A DNA stretch of 64,000 nucleotides from Boswellia sacra (GCA_013180625.2 SNVD02000468.1:496001-560000); one strand, 5' to 3'. Numbered from the stretch's first letter, positions 12,097-23,309 are shown. A program made the numbers and translations. The notes: a model not told the origin generated them from the letters alone.

Positions 12097-13680
12097 ATGG
12101 AAGAGTGGAGTTTATTCGCAATAGAGGATCTGGAACACAACCACCAATTCTTGATTATGGTAATTGCCCATATTGGAAGTTAAGAATGATGATGTATATC
12201 AAATCTCTTGATGATAGGGCATGGACTAGTGTGCTTAAAGGATGGACACCACCAACAAGATTGAATGCTTTTGGTGATTCCAAACCCAAACCTGAGGATG
12301 AATGGACTGATGAAGAATACCGTCGTTCCAGTTGGAATTCTAAGGCTCTCAATGCAATTTTTGCTGTAGTGGACTTAAACAATTTCGGACAGATTTCTAG
12401 ATGCAAAGTTGCTAAAGAAGCATGGGACATACTTGAGGTAAAACATGAATGTACTGCATCAGTTAAAAGATATAAATTGATGAGACTTAATTCTGAATTT
12501 GAAAATGTAATGATGCATGAGGATGAATCAATTTCTGAGTTTTACTCTAAGATATGTCACATCACAAATTCTACATACATGCTTGGCAAAAATTTCACTG
12601 ATGCAGAAATTGTTAGCAAAATAATAAGGTCTATTTTAGATAAATTTCAACATAAAATTTCAGCCATTGAGGAAGTAAATAACACTGATGAGATGAGGGT
12701 TGATTAACTGATTGGCATTCTCCAAAACTTTAAAATTAATCAAAGTACTATGAAGCAAAAAGGAAAAAGTATTGCATTCAATGTTAAAACTGAAAAATCT
12801 AATGATGAAAGTAATGATAAGCTTGATGAAACTGATTCTAAGCAGTTAGGTTTTCTAACAAGAAATTATGTCAAGTTCATGAAAAGAAATTTCAGGAAAA
12901 AGAATCAAGGAAGGCCATCAAACTCAAATGAATAAAAATTCAAGAAGTTCAACAAGGAGAATGACAAGAAGAAGTCAAAACAACCTAATAAGAAAGGGTA
13001 GATTGATCAGTGTTATGAATGTTCTGGTTATGGGCATATTTAGTCTGAATGTGCTAATCTCAAGAAGAAGAACAAAGGCTTGACAGCAATCTCGAGTGAT
13101 GAATCAGAATCTGATTCAGAAGATCAAGAATGCATGAGTAATTTTATTGCTTTACAACATCTGCAGCTGATAAAGGAAAAGCTGTTATAACTAACATAAC
13201 AGAACACTACAGAACCAATGTTGATCATTCAAATGAAGAAGATGATCCAGAATACTATGAAGAGTTGCAAGAAACTTTCAATGCACTCTATAGTAAATGG
13301 CTGAGTCAGAAAGAAGAAATCAAAATCTTGAAGAAGAAGATTGAGGTGTTGGAATGTGAAAAATCTTATGTTGAAAACCATATCACAAAACTGGGACTGT
13401 CTTGATAGACAAAATAGCACATATTGAGAAAATTACAACAGAACTGGTTGAAAGCAAAAAGTATGTTGATCAACTCAAAATTGGGGCAGCCAAACTTGAT
13501 CAGGTCTTTAGTCTTGGAAGAGACAACCCCAACAATCATGGATTGGGATATATAGAAGGTAATGTTACATCTTCATCAAAAATAATTTTTGTAAAGGCTT
13601 CAACATCAGGTAAAAATTATGAACTTAACTCTTTAAGGTTGAGTCCTAGTACAAAGAATAATGAAACATTTGTTTCTCCT
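12097..13680 (+). pseudogene. gag: Sirevirus copy 1 gag
   Basis: Capsid/nucleocapsid polyprotein of the Copia element. The UBN2-type gag domain is open from 12105 to 12707, with PYWKLRMMMYIKSLDDRAW and KEAWDILEVKHE. The start codon seen in copy 2 is GTG here (12105). A stop at 12705 and frameshifts follow. A CCHC zinc knuckle lies at 13011-13054 (CYECSGYGHI, a TAG stop, SEC), so the knuckle is interrupted by a C-to-T type change. An acidic stretch and a glutamate/lysine-rich, probably coiled-coil segment follow (13090-13500). The gag would package element RNA in cytoplasmic particles. It is broken in at least four places. Confidence 0.85.
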
Positions 13681-16600
13681 TGAGCTCTTTCAAATCCAGT
13701 CTTGAAAAGGTAAGAAAATTCATTCCTACTTATTATTTTTGTGGTAAAAAAGGGCATATTAGACCTAGATGCTTTAAATTGTTAAATATTTTACATAAAA
13801 GATCAAGACAGTTCAAACTGTTACAAAAGTCAAAACTGCAGTGGGTAAAGAAAGAGAAAATAGTATGCAAAGTTGCTTTACTACACTTAAGCACTCTTCT
13901 GATGATTTTTGGTATCTTGACAGTGGTTGTTCCAGGCACATGACTAGAAATAAACAGTTTTTAACAGATTTTTAAGCATGCAAGGAAGGGAATGTCACAT
14001 ATGGAGATGAAGCAAAGAGTAAGATCATTGGTAAAGGCACTTTGAATGTCAAAGGCCTACCTAACTTTCAAAATGTCTTGTTGGTTGAAGGTTTGAAAGC
14101 TAATCTTATTAGTATTAGTCAGGTATGTGATGACAAGTATATTGTTAATTTCACACAAAACAAACGCATGGTCTTAGATAATTTTGATAAATGCATTCTA
14201 GAAGGTAATAGATCTTCAGATAATTGTTATTTGGTAAAGATTGCATTTCAAGCTAGGATTTTGGATTTAGAATTGTGGCATCAAAAATTAGGAAACTTAA
14301 ATTACAAAGACTTGGTTAAATTAACTAAGTTAGGTGCTGTAAAAGGAGTTCCTAAACTTGATGACAAAGTTAATGAAATTTGTAGATCATTTCAAATGGA
14401 AAACAAATTAGAAGTTCACATAAATCAAATCCATATCTTAGCACATCTAAAATACTTGATTTGCTTCACATGGATCTTATGGGTCCTATGCAAATTGAAA
14501 GCATTACAAGTAAAAGATACATATTTGTTTGTGTGGATGATTTTTCTAGATATACTTGGGTTGATTTTATTAAAGAAAAATCTGACACTTTTAAAGCTTT
14601 CAAGAATCTTTGTGTTAAGCTTGAAAATAAGCAAAATAGGAACATTGGAAGGATTGTGAGAATAAGAAGTGATCATGGAAAGGAGTTTGAAAACGTTGGC
14701 TATGCTGACTTTTGCAAATATCATGGAATTGATCATGAATTTTCAACTCCCAAAACCCCTGAATAGAATGGCATTGTGGAAAGAAAGAATAGAACTCTTT
14801 ATGAGATGGCTAGAGTAATGCTTAATAGCAAAAAGTTGACCAAGAGGTTATGGGCTGAAGTAATAAGCACTACTTGCTATATTTCAAATAGAGTTTTTCT
14901 AAGACTTGGCAGTAACCAGACACTTTATAAAATTTTGAAAGGTAGAAAACCAAAATTGAAATATTTTCATATTTTTGGATGCAGGTGTTACATCTTAAAT
15001 GATAGAGAGTAGTTAGGAAAATTAGATCCGAGAAGTAATGAAGGAGTCTTTGTGGGATATGCACAAAACAGCAAAGCATTTCATATTTTTCTAAGACCTG
15101 GCACTAACCAGACACCTTATGAAATTTTGAAAAGTAGAAAACCGAATTTGAAATATTTTCATGTTTTTGAATGCAGGTGTTACATCTTAAATGACAGAGA
15201 GCAGTTTGGAAAATTAGATCTGAGAAGTGATGAAGAAGTCTTTGTAGGATATGCAAAAAACAGCAAAGCATTTCGAGTTTACAGTCTGAGAACTGAGGCA
15301 GTCATAGAATCTATAAACATAGTATTTGATGATCTGGATGATTATGCAAAGTACTCATAAGAGAAAAATATAACTAGCTTCACAGAAGACACAGAGAAAT
15401 TAGATTTAGACAGTAACAATAAAGAAGATTTTGTTATGAAAGAGAAAACAACTACTGTTACATCGGTATAACAATGACAACTGACAACTCAGATTTGAAC
15501 AAAAATTCAATCAGGAATGAGGATGATAGAAAAGATCCACCCACTTGGATTTAGAAGGCATATCCAACAAGTTCCATTATTGGAACACTAGATGGTATGA
15601 TGAAAACTCGAAGCAAGATAAGAAATCAGGTAAGATTTGTATGCTATGTTTCTTTAGTTGAACCAAAAAATATCAAAGCAGCTTTAAAAGAAGATGTTTG
15701 GATTCAAGCTATACAAGATGAACTTAATCAGTTTAAAATGAATGAAGTATGAGAATTAGTTCCTAGGCCGAAAAATCCAAATGTCATTGGAACTAAATGG
15801 ATATTCAAAAATAAAACTGATGAAAGTGGTCAAGTAGTAAGAAATAAAACTAGGCTAGTTGCACAAGGTTACACACAAGTAGAAGGCATGACTTTGATGA
15901 AACCTTTGCACCAGTAGCTATACTTGAGTCAATCAGATTACTACTTGCAATCGCTTGTTTGCTTGATTTTAAGTTGTACCAAATATATGTGAAAACAACA
16001 CTTTTAAATGGCTTTCTTAATGAAGAAGTCTTTGTTGAACAGGCTAAAGGTTTTGAAGATCCTAAACATCCTGATTTTGTGTACAAATTGCACAAAGTTT
16101 TATATGGTTTGAAACAAGCTCCTACAGCTTGGTATGAAAGGTTGACAAATTTTTTTATCAATAGAGGTTATAAAAGAGGTAGCAATGATAATACTTTGTT
16201 TATCAAACATGCATCTAACTATTTTATTGTTGCTCAAATATATGTGGATGACATTGTATTTGGATCAACTAACAAAAGCAAAACTAATGAGTTTGTTAAG
16301 TTGATACAGGAAGAGTTTGAGATGAGCATAGTAGGAGAATTAAATTTTCTTTCTTGGATTACAAGTTAAGAAAATGAATGATGGGATATTCACATCTCAA
16401 TCAAAATATGCTAAAAATCTTGTAAAGAAATTTGGGTTTGAAAATTCAAAATCAATGAAAACTCCTATCAGTACTAATCCAAAACTATCAAAAGATAATG
16501 CAGGAAAAGAGGTTGATGCAAGTTTGTATAGAAGTATCATTGGTAGTTTGTTATACCTTACAGCAAGCAGACCAGACTTGTGTTTGAGTGTAGGACTTTG

Positions 16601-17189
16601 TGTAAGATTTCAAGCAAATCCCAAATAATCACATCTGTCAGCTGCTAAAAGAATCATCAGGTATGTACATGAAACCCATGATTATGGTATATAGTTTTCT
16701 AAAGATACAAATGATTATCTTGCAGGGTTTAGTGATGCTGATTGGGCAGGAAATGTAGGTGATAGAAAAAGCACATAAGGAGAGTCTTTTTATCTTGGTA
16801 CTAACTTAGTTTCATGCCACAATAAAAAGTAGAATTCTATTTCTTTGTCTATTGCTGAAGCCGAATACATAGCAGCAAGGAGTTGTTGCACACAACTATT
16901 GTGGATGAAGCAAATGTTAAGTGATTATGGTATTGAACAAAAGCCTGTAACTGTGTTTTGTGATAATACTAGTGCTATAAATATTTCCAAAAATCCTTTT
17001 CAGCATTCTAGGACAAAGCACATTGACATAAGATACCATTTTATAAGAGAACTTGTAAAGTCTAAAGTGATACACATTGAACACATATCCACTAATAGAC
17101 AATTGGCTGACTTGTTCACTAAGGCATTGGATACAATAAGATTTGAAAATCTAAGAAAGGCCTTAGGCAGTTGTCAGTTTTCTAAATAA
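13681..17189 (+). pseudogene. pol: Sirevirus copy 1 pol (protease, integrase, RT, RNase H)
   Basis: Copia-order polyprotein. A second CCHC-like motif at 13737-13778 has its first Cys changed to Tyr (YFCGKKGHIRPRC). The protease core DSGCSRHM is at 13919-13942. The gag-pre-integrase segment with LWHQKLGNLN lies near 14273. The integrase core spans 14461-15012 with HMDLMGP, RSDHGKEF and VERKNRT, interrupted by a stop just before NGIVERK. A 192-base in-frame duplication follows (14895-15278). Reverse transcriptase covers about 15690-16340 with the active-site motif YVDDIVFG intact. RNase H with ISLSIAEAEYIAARS and DNTSAINISKN ends at 17189. About ten stops or shifts make it inactive. Confidence 0.88.
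14895..15278 (+). repeat. In-frame 192-bp tandem duplication inside pol
   Basis: The segment containing CTAAGACTTGGCAGTAACCA at 14899 recurs 192 bases later as CTAAGACCTGGCACTAACCA. Both units encode the stretch from FLRLGSN/FLRPGTN through KYFHIFGC/KYFHVFEC to GYAQNSKAF/GYAKNSKAF, the domain just after the integrase core. Copy 2 has this segment once (about 55742-55550). The units already differ at several positions, so the duplication is not very recent. Confidence 0.9.
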
Positions 17190-18117
17190 ATACCGCTTAC
17201 TGTTATGTTATTTGTATGTGCAATATCATAAGTTTTCTTCTAATTAAGCATGTGTGAGCTGTGATATAAAACTGTGTGATTGCTATGATATTGGTTAAAA
17301 ATAAATAAATTAAAGGATACAGAGAGGGCTGCCAAGATATGATGTGTGAAAGCCATCATTGAGAGTAACCTTAGGGTATCTAAGAAATATGATGTGTGAA
17401 AGCCATCATTGAGAGTAATCTCAGGGTATCTAAGAAATATGTTGAGGTCACCCACTCATATGAAAAGAGCTATCTCTATATTGTGTGAAAGCTACTGTAT
17501 TCATAATCCAATCTGATTAATTCAAAATATGTCGAAATAATATTTTGACATCACAATTGATTGAAAAAAATAAAAGAAAAATAGCTTTCATGTGAAGATA
17601 TCAAACAGCTCTGAAATATGCTTTCTTAGAATGATTCATATGATGTCCAAATATTGTTGTTATGTTATTTTTAATTGTTTTCTGTTATGTTTGTTATAAC
17701 ATACAATGCTTTGTGTGCCGATCTGAAATTTGATTATTCTTGTGTGTCCATATGTCAAAAATGACATGTCAGCATTATTGAATTGAGGGAGAGAAAATTC
17801 AGTGGCGGGAATCCTAACTGTATCAGAATTCCTTATTCTAATGGAAATCAAATTTTGAATTCTTATTCATTAATGACAATTATTAAGTAGTTTTGAAAGG
17901 GAATGAAAATTAAATTTTGTTGAAAACAAAATTTTTTTAATTAAGTCAAAGTATATTACGAAATTAGTTAGGGCTTCTCCTATTCATTCCATACCCATTC
18001 AACAGTTTCTCCACTGTCCCTTGTCTTGCTTCTCTCTCTTTGTTCTGAGAAATTTTTGCAGACCAGAAAACCCTAACAATGGCGACCACATCTGAGAAAT
18101 TTTTGCAGACTAAAAAA
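17190..18117 (+). other. Spacer between pol and the envelope-like frame, copy 1
   Basis: About 0.9 kb without coding. Long parts match the corresponding spacer of copy 2 (53040-53600 on the minus strand), so it is part of the element, not an insertion. It holds a 50-base tandem duplication at 17341-17440. Confidence 0.7.
17341..17440 (+). repeat. 50-bp tandem duplication in the Sirevirus copy 1 spacer
   Basis: GATGTGTGAAAGCCATCATT begins at 17341 and again at 17391, and both units end in TCTAAGAAATAT. The equivalent region of copy 2 (about 53440-53490) has a single unit, so the duplication is specific to this copy or was lost in the other. Confidence 0.88.
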
Positions 18118-18124
18118 CCCTAAC
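18045..18124 (+). repeat. Direct repeat at the deletion edge of the envelope-like frame
   Basis: CTGAGAAATTTTTGCAGAC followed by an A-rich CCCTAACA run occurs at 18045 and again at 18091, 46 bases apart. The copy 1 deletion in the envelope-like frame begins right after the second unit. Confidence 0.75.
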
Positions 18125-19727
18125 ATCCATATTGGACTCGTACGGTAAACAACTTCCTACCCCATGTGAAGTCTTTAATTCAAGAATTCTATGCCAGTAT
18201 ATCTACTGCCATTGATGATCCAAAAAGCTTTCATTATCACAAGGTGTATTGTAGATGGAAGTTTGTGAAATTCTCTCCGAATGTCATAAACACATTCTTG
18301 GATATTCTTATAGGCAGTTTGCACTCTTTAGATGAGAGTTTTAATATGGATGTTATAATTAAGGAATTGACTAGTAGAGAAGACATTGATTGGAACCCGA
18401 GGGATGGTATTGACCAGCAATATTTTCGAAAGAGCTATAGGGTGATGCATAAAATTGCATAATTTAATTGGCTTCCCTCATCACACCAAAATCAAGTTCG
18501 GGAAGACAGAGTAAAATTTTTGTTCTATTTGGGGACTAATCGACCTATTAATTTTGGCTTGCTCGCTTATAGGATGATTGTTCAGATTGGTTCATATCAC
18601 TCTGACTATCAGTTGCTTGTTTTTTCATGCTTGATTCAATGAATTCTTGCACATAATGGTATTCCTATAAGTCCCAAAGAACAAACAAAAATTTTGTCTA
18701 AGTCAATCACCAAAGGATTTCTACAAAGATTGCACGATAAGATTGATTTGCCTATACCTGAACCAAAGCCAAAGAGAGTTAGAAAAAATCACATAAGCAA
18801 TATAGAAGAACAACTTATTTTGATAAATTCTGCTTTGACAAAAATTGTACAAGATTTGAAAGATATCAAAATCAAGCAATCTGTTTTAAAGGCAAAGCTT
18901 GCAGGACACTCTAGTACTATAGAAGAGCCACAGCCAATGGAAATTGAAAATGTGGTTCCTGAAAAGTCCACTGAGCACATATCCGAGCCTGATGCACCAC
19001 TTCCTACAGAAGCTGAACAAATGCCTGCAGTAGGTTAAGCTGCACAAACTACTATTGAGACAGACATAACAGCAGAAAAGAAGCAAAATAAAAAGAAAAT
19101 TAAGTCAATTGCAAAGGGAACTAAATTGAAGGGAAAGAAGAAAGTTGAAATGGTGGAGAAACCATCTGACAAGAGGAAAAAGAAAGTTAAATCAACAGCT
19201 CCAGCACTGAGAGATGAATCTTTGTCAGATGAACCAAAACAAGCAGAATCTGAGATGAAATTGCCTTCACCACTTGCTGAGGAAGAACCTCACGGTTCTC
19301 CAGTCCCTGAAGCCGAACATCATGCCTCTCCACCATCAACTCAGTTACCACCGCATAAAGTTCAAACCTTATCACCTGCAGAACACACTCAAGCACCTCT
19401 TCTTAAAGTAGAAACAACTGTACCAGTCACACCTCCACCATTTATACTTGTAGAAGTGTCACTGGTACCTTCTCAACAAACTGCAGTTGAGTTATCGATA
19501 ATAAAAACCAATGTTGACCATTTTAACAAGGAGATTAGCAAGATTGTGGCTGAAGTTACTGCCACTTCATCTGACACAGTCGATGACCAGCCTGCTCCTG
19601 TGGCTTCTGAGTAGCCAACACCTACCACTACCAGGAAGAGATTCAAAATGAAGGCTGGTAGATACAAGAAGCGCCCTGGCAGTTCTTCTTCCCTACCTGT
19701 TTTCAAGTCTCCAAGGCACTTGTGCTA
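18118..19727 (+). pseudogene. Sirevirus copy 1 envelope-like frame (decayed)
   Basis: Extra frame between pol and the 3' LTR. The conserved core (18130-18700) has SLIQEFYASISTAIDDPKSF, then VKFSPNVIN, WNPRDGIDQ and YRVMHKIA. It continues in a shifted frame with REDRVKFLFYLGTNRPIN and IPISPKEQ. This matches the plant family usually annotated as envelope-like or putative plant transposon protein in Sireviruses. The carboxy half (18694-19727) holds a likely coiled coil, a lysine-rich run, and a long proline/glutamate-rich tail. No signal peptide or clear membrane segment is visible, so an actual envelope role is not shown. About 330 bases at the amino end present in copy 2 are deleted here, and stops lie near 18460, 18643, 19036 and 19612. 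Confidence 0.75.
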
Positions 19728-19730
19728 AAA

Positions 19731-20152
19731 TCAAGGGGGAGAAGAAGTCTGATTCTGATCTTTTTTTTTTTTGTTTCTAATATAACTGTGTTTACTTCTA
19801 TTTATATTTTTGTTGATTGTTTCTCCAAGGTTGTAAGTAAGGAGTAAGGGGGAGTAAGAAGAACTTCTTATGCTTATTTTCTGTTATCTTGGTTTGATGC
19901 ATGGTTTGCTCTGATCATGATTTGATTGCATTGTTGTCAAACTTCGTTTTTATGTTGAATTTATAGGTTATACATATTTGGACAGTGTTCTGTCATGAGA
20001 TTTGTAACAGCACACTGGTTATTTCTTTCCACATGATATTTTCTATTTGCTATTTCATGATAGCTTATGGCTATGTCTGACTTATCATATGTGATTTTCT
20101 TTGATCAGAATCAGTTTAGTCTTTTCATCACAAGTTACCAAAAAGGAGGAGA
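19731..20152 (+). other. Multiple polypurine tracts before the 3' LTR, copy 1
   Basis: Three purine-rich runs are seen: AAGGGGGAGAAGAAG (19733-19747), GGAGTAAGGGGGAGTAAG (about 19841-19858) and AAAAAGGAGGAGA (20140-20152), the last directly before the 3' LTR. The last is the likely plus-strand primer. Several tracts upstream of the 3' LTR are a recognised Sirevirus feature, and copy 2 has the same three. Confidence 0.8.
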
Positions 20153-20153
20153 T

Positions 20154-21038
20154 TATTGGTGTCAACATACATGTGCCATGCACATGTTATTTTTTTGTAC
20201 AACTTGTGATAAAACTAGGATATTATGTTGATTCCTATTTTATTGTTTCTAGAAGAATATTATGAGAAATATTTGGTTTACAATAAATATCTCCTTAGAT
20301 TAGGATATTGTCTCTTGTATCCTAATTAAAATAGGAGAATATTTATTTGTGTCCTAATTCCTTTAGGAGTTTAATTATTTCTCTTTCTATTATATTTCTC
20401 CTTATCCTAATATGATTTTGATTAGAATTTTTACAGGATTCTAAGGAGATTTTGTCCAGGCCTCCCACTATATATACAAAGTTATTTGTACATAACTTAG
20501 TTGGGAAGTTGGCTGATTAGTCGGTTGAGATTGGGAGAATCTATGTCACGGCATTCCAAGAATTGAAAGGAGAGCTTCAACGCAAATTGGAATGTGTCGT
20601 TGATTTGATTCTTTGAGTCTTTGATTCATGTATGAGAGGTGGAAATTGTGCATGAATATTTGATTAGGTCTGATTGAGTTAGTAGACACTTGAGAGAACT
20701 TGCGAGTTAAGTGTTTATATAATTTAGCATCAGACATCGTTGTTATGTATAACTTAACAGTGTGTTGGTAAGTTATCTGTGACAGAGAGTGGACAGTACC
20801 ACTAGAGTTTAAGATCTTGGCAGAATTTTGTTTTACAAAGATTAGGTCAGTGTGTGAGAGTGAATCAACACTGTAAACGATCATAAAGATTGTACAAACA
20901 AGAACTTAGTGAATTGCAGCTCTATAGCTGTCCATGGATGTAGGTTTTATAACCAAACCATGTAAAAATCCTCCTGTGTTGATTTATGTTATAGTTTACT
21001 GTTATATTTCTTATAACTGCATACTTCTAGAACTTACA
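20154..21038 (+). repeat. 3' LTR of Sirevirus copy 1
   Basis: It begins TATTGGTGTCAAC (the first TG has become TA) and ends ...CTAGAACTTACA. It is the partner of the LTR at 11166-12041, with the same TATATATACA box. Confidence 0.93.
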
Positions 21039-21795
21039 TCGTTAAATAAAGTCTTATTTGACTTTAATGATTTTTTTTTTCAATTTAACATTTAATTGAA
21101 TTGTTATTTGATTTTAATGGCGTCAGTTTTTTCCCAATATTTTTACATCATTGCAGTTCTTAAGTTTAACAAATTATTAAAAAAATGTCATGATTTTAAT
21201 TCTAATCATTTGTTTCCTTTATCTTATTGAATTCTCTAAATCCATATAAACAAAATAATTAATCAAATTATCTTTTAATTTTGGTTTTTGAAAGGGATAG
21301 GATAATATGGATAATTTAGTGTTTGTTTGATTGAATAAGTTATTTGATCAATTCATACTTATTAAGATGGAAAGATATATTATCTTAACATAAAATAAAA
21401 CACTGAGAAACAAATTGACATGAGAGGGAGAGACGGAGTTGATAAGGTAACAGAGAAAATAGGGAAAACATGAGAGGAAGAAATGAAGTTGATAGGGTAA
21501 AAGAGAAAATAGGGGAAATGTATAAGAGATATATAAGAAGAAAATAATAGTTTTGTTAAGTCTATCTACTTGATATTGATTGTCGAATATATTTTATTAT
21601 AAATTTACCCTTATTTACTTTTGAAATGGGAGCTAATAAGATTAAATGTGGTGACTGAATAGAACTACTCTTCCTTAAAAAAGCTTGGCCTACTACTATT
21701 CAAGCCTGTTACTATTTAAGTCCAGCCTGACCCATAGTTTGTGAAGCCTACCAATTTTGGCTCAACCAATCCAACCCAGCCTTTTGCCACATCTA

Positions 21796-22080
21796 TCTAT
21801 GACTAGTTCTTCTTTGAGTTTCTAAGGCATAAATCAATATTTAGGTTTAAGTTTCCAATAATGACAACCTAAAATTTTTCACTAGGCTATTCCATTTACA
21901 ATATAGACATATATCCATTGTCTATTATACAACATTATATGATGCTCAAGATTAATTTTTTATTAACCATATAAGATGAAAATTTATTCACTCTTGCTAA
22001 CCTAACATTTAGTATTCAACAATAGAAAAGAAATATTTACAATTCCACAAGTCACAAATTGACATCAAATATTCACGATC
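21796..22080. other. Intergenic stretch 3' of pseudogene C
   Basis: AT-rich sequence between the hAT-like end and the last exon of dioxygenase pseudogene C. No gene or repeat is recognised. It probably includes the former 3' untranslated region of C. Confidence 0.5.
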
Positions 22081-22701
22081 AGCTTACAATTTGAAATCCA
22101 AAAGAGGAGATGTCTCGTAGAACCATTTTATAGCTCTCTTGTAGTCCTTCAAATATGTTTCTCTATAAACCGTTAGATTTTCATTTGATAACAAGTCTTT
22201 GATTGGTCCATAAACTTTGGAAATATTCCCCGTACGAGCTTCCGGCATGTAGAAACATGCCATAGATATCCTTGGCCCTACGTGCTTCACAAATATTCTG
22301 TGAATTGCGCTAATGAACTTGACATTGGAAATGAGCTACATGAGAGGATGAAAACTAATAAAACAATCTAAAATTTTTTCTCTACTAGATCAAGTTTTTT
22401 TCTAACATTTCAGTTCATTGGTTGTCCCTCGATGAATATGTTGCATAAAAGGAAAATTTACTAATGCCCGTTAAAGCAATTGGAGAAATACAATTGCTTA
22501 CACAGGTTGGACCCTCAGCTTCTTAACTGAGGAAACTTAACTTAAGCCATTTAAAACATTAATCAAGTATTTTTCACAAAGGAACAACTAATATTTCAAG
22601 AGTCAAGAGGCATAATTTGCTACTGACAAGAATTAATATAAACTATCATATGGTTTCAAATTTTGTAGTTTGAAACCAAAAAAAGAAAAAAAGAAAAAAA
22701 C

Positions 22702-23234
22702 TATTAGTTTTGGCTCACAAATCCTAATAGAATTTGGTGTCAGATCTGGGGTACCTACGCTCTTGTACAAGTTAGATTGCGGTCTTGCACAAGTTAGGTA
22801 GTGATGTTACGCTCCTAGGTAATTTGAGTTCCATCATTGTGAAATGACAGGAGAAGAAGCTTTGTGCTTTAGGCAAAGACCTCGCTCTCCTACACCAGGC
22901 ACATTGTGCCACTGTTCAAATGACAGTTATTGTTGACGAACTAGACATTATTTAAAGGCTTGATTTTCTATTTAAGCAAACACTTCTGAATATTCTCTTA
23001 ATGAGAGAAAGTGTTGTAACACGTTGTAGTCCACTTTTCTTGATAATAAAAGATCTCCTTTAGCCTTCCTAATAGATGTAGGTTCTCCTTGAATCGAACC
23101 ACTTAAATCTTTATGTTGTCTCTTGTGTTATTACTTGCTTGATTTTTATTAGTTTCCTTGATTTCTTTATTAGGTTTTGGTTAGTGCTTGATTCTTGGGT
23201 GGAATTGGTTGGCAAAGATCTTGATTTCACAACA
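22702..23234 (+). repeat. 5' LTR of the TNT1-like Copia element
   Basis: It begins TATTAGTTTTGG (3' LTR: TGTTAGTT) and ends GATTTCACAACA before the primer site. A TATA-like TATTTAAAG at 22949-22957 is conserved in the 3' LTR at 27457-27465. It carries an extra 11 bases near its start that the other LTR lacks. Confidence 0.88.
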
Positions 23235-23235
23235 A

Positions 23236-23251
23236 TCTAGTGTCAGAGCCT
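23236..23251 (+). other. Primer-binding site of the TNT1-like Copia element
   Basis: TCTAGTGTCAGAGCC follows the LTR end and is a near match to the initiator-methionine tRNA primer site (TGGTATCAGAGCC). Confidence 0.75.
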
Positions 23252-23309
23252 TGGTTTTTGGCTTGTTTTCGCATACAACCTATTTGTGAAAATTCTCGAG
23301 TGAGTAATA

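Larger units (their letters stand above)
11166..21038 (+). mobile_element. Sirevirus-type Copia retrotransposon, copy 1
   Basis: A full-length 9.9-kb Copia element on the plus strand. It has two LTRs of 876 and 885 bases, a primer site, gag, pol in the Copia order (protease, integrase, reverse transcriptase, RNase H), an extra envelope-like frame, and polypurine tracts before the 3' LTR. The 5-base flanks are TCCTT (11161-11165) and TCGTT (21039-21043), a target duplication with one mismatch. The gag type and the extra frame after pol place it in the SIRE/Maximus group. Stops and frameshifts are scattered through all frames, so it is not autonomous. A second, more diverged copy lies on the minus strand at 36899-59427. 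Confidence 0.92.
11034..21678. mobile_element. MITE-like element hosting Sirevirus copy 1
   Basis: The left sequence from 11034 (CTTAAAGAGTATTTCTATTC) is an imperfect inverted copy of the right sequence ending near 21678 (GAATAGAACTACTCTTCCTTAA). Outside these ends the GGCCTGG subterminal repeats of the hAT-like element resume on both sides, supporting an insertion boundary. Without the Sirevirus it would be about 0.8 kb, AT-rich and non-coding, as expected of a MITE. The superfamily is not assigned; TTAA occurs at both edges but may be part of the repeat. Confidence 0.45.
9707..21795. mobile_element. hAT-like DNA element, split by nested insertions
   Basis: The left end TAGAGGTGGCAAAAG at 9707 is matched by the inverted right end CTTTTGCCACATCTA at 21781-21795. 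Just inside both ends are many GGCCTGG/GCCTGACC-type subterminal repeats (9725-9860, 10930-11030 and 21680-21780). This architecture is typical of plant hAT elements. Removing the nested insertion (11034 to about 21678) leaves about 1.45 kb with no transposase, so it would be non-autonomous. The expected 8-bp target duplication is not seen in the flanks (GCCAGGTA against TCTATGAC), so the exact ends may be eroded. Confidence 0.5.

Noticed and set aside
18118..19727. True viral envelope glycoprotein in the Sirevirus elements
   Set aside because: The historical name is envelope-like, but no signal peptide, membrane anchor or glycoprotein features are visible in either copy. I use the family name only.
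9699..21803. 8-bp target duplication for the hAT-like element
   Set aside because: Flanks GCCAGGTA and TCTATGAC do not match, so the ends or the superfamily may be slightly wrong. The call is kept at moderate confidence.
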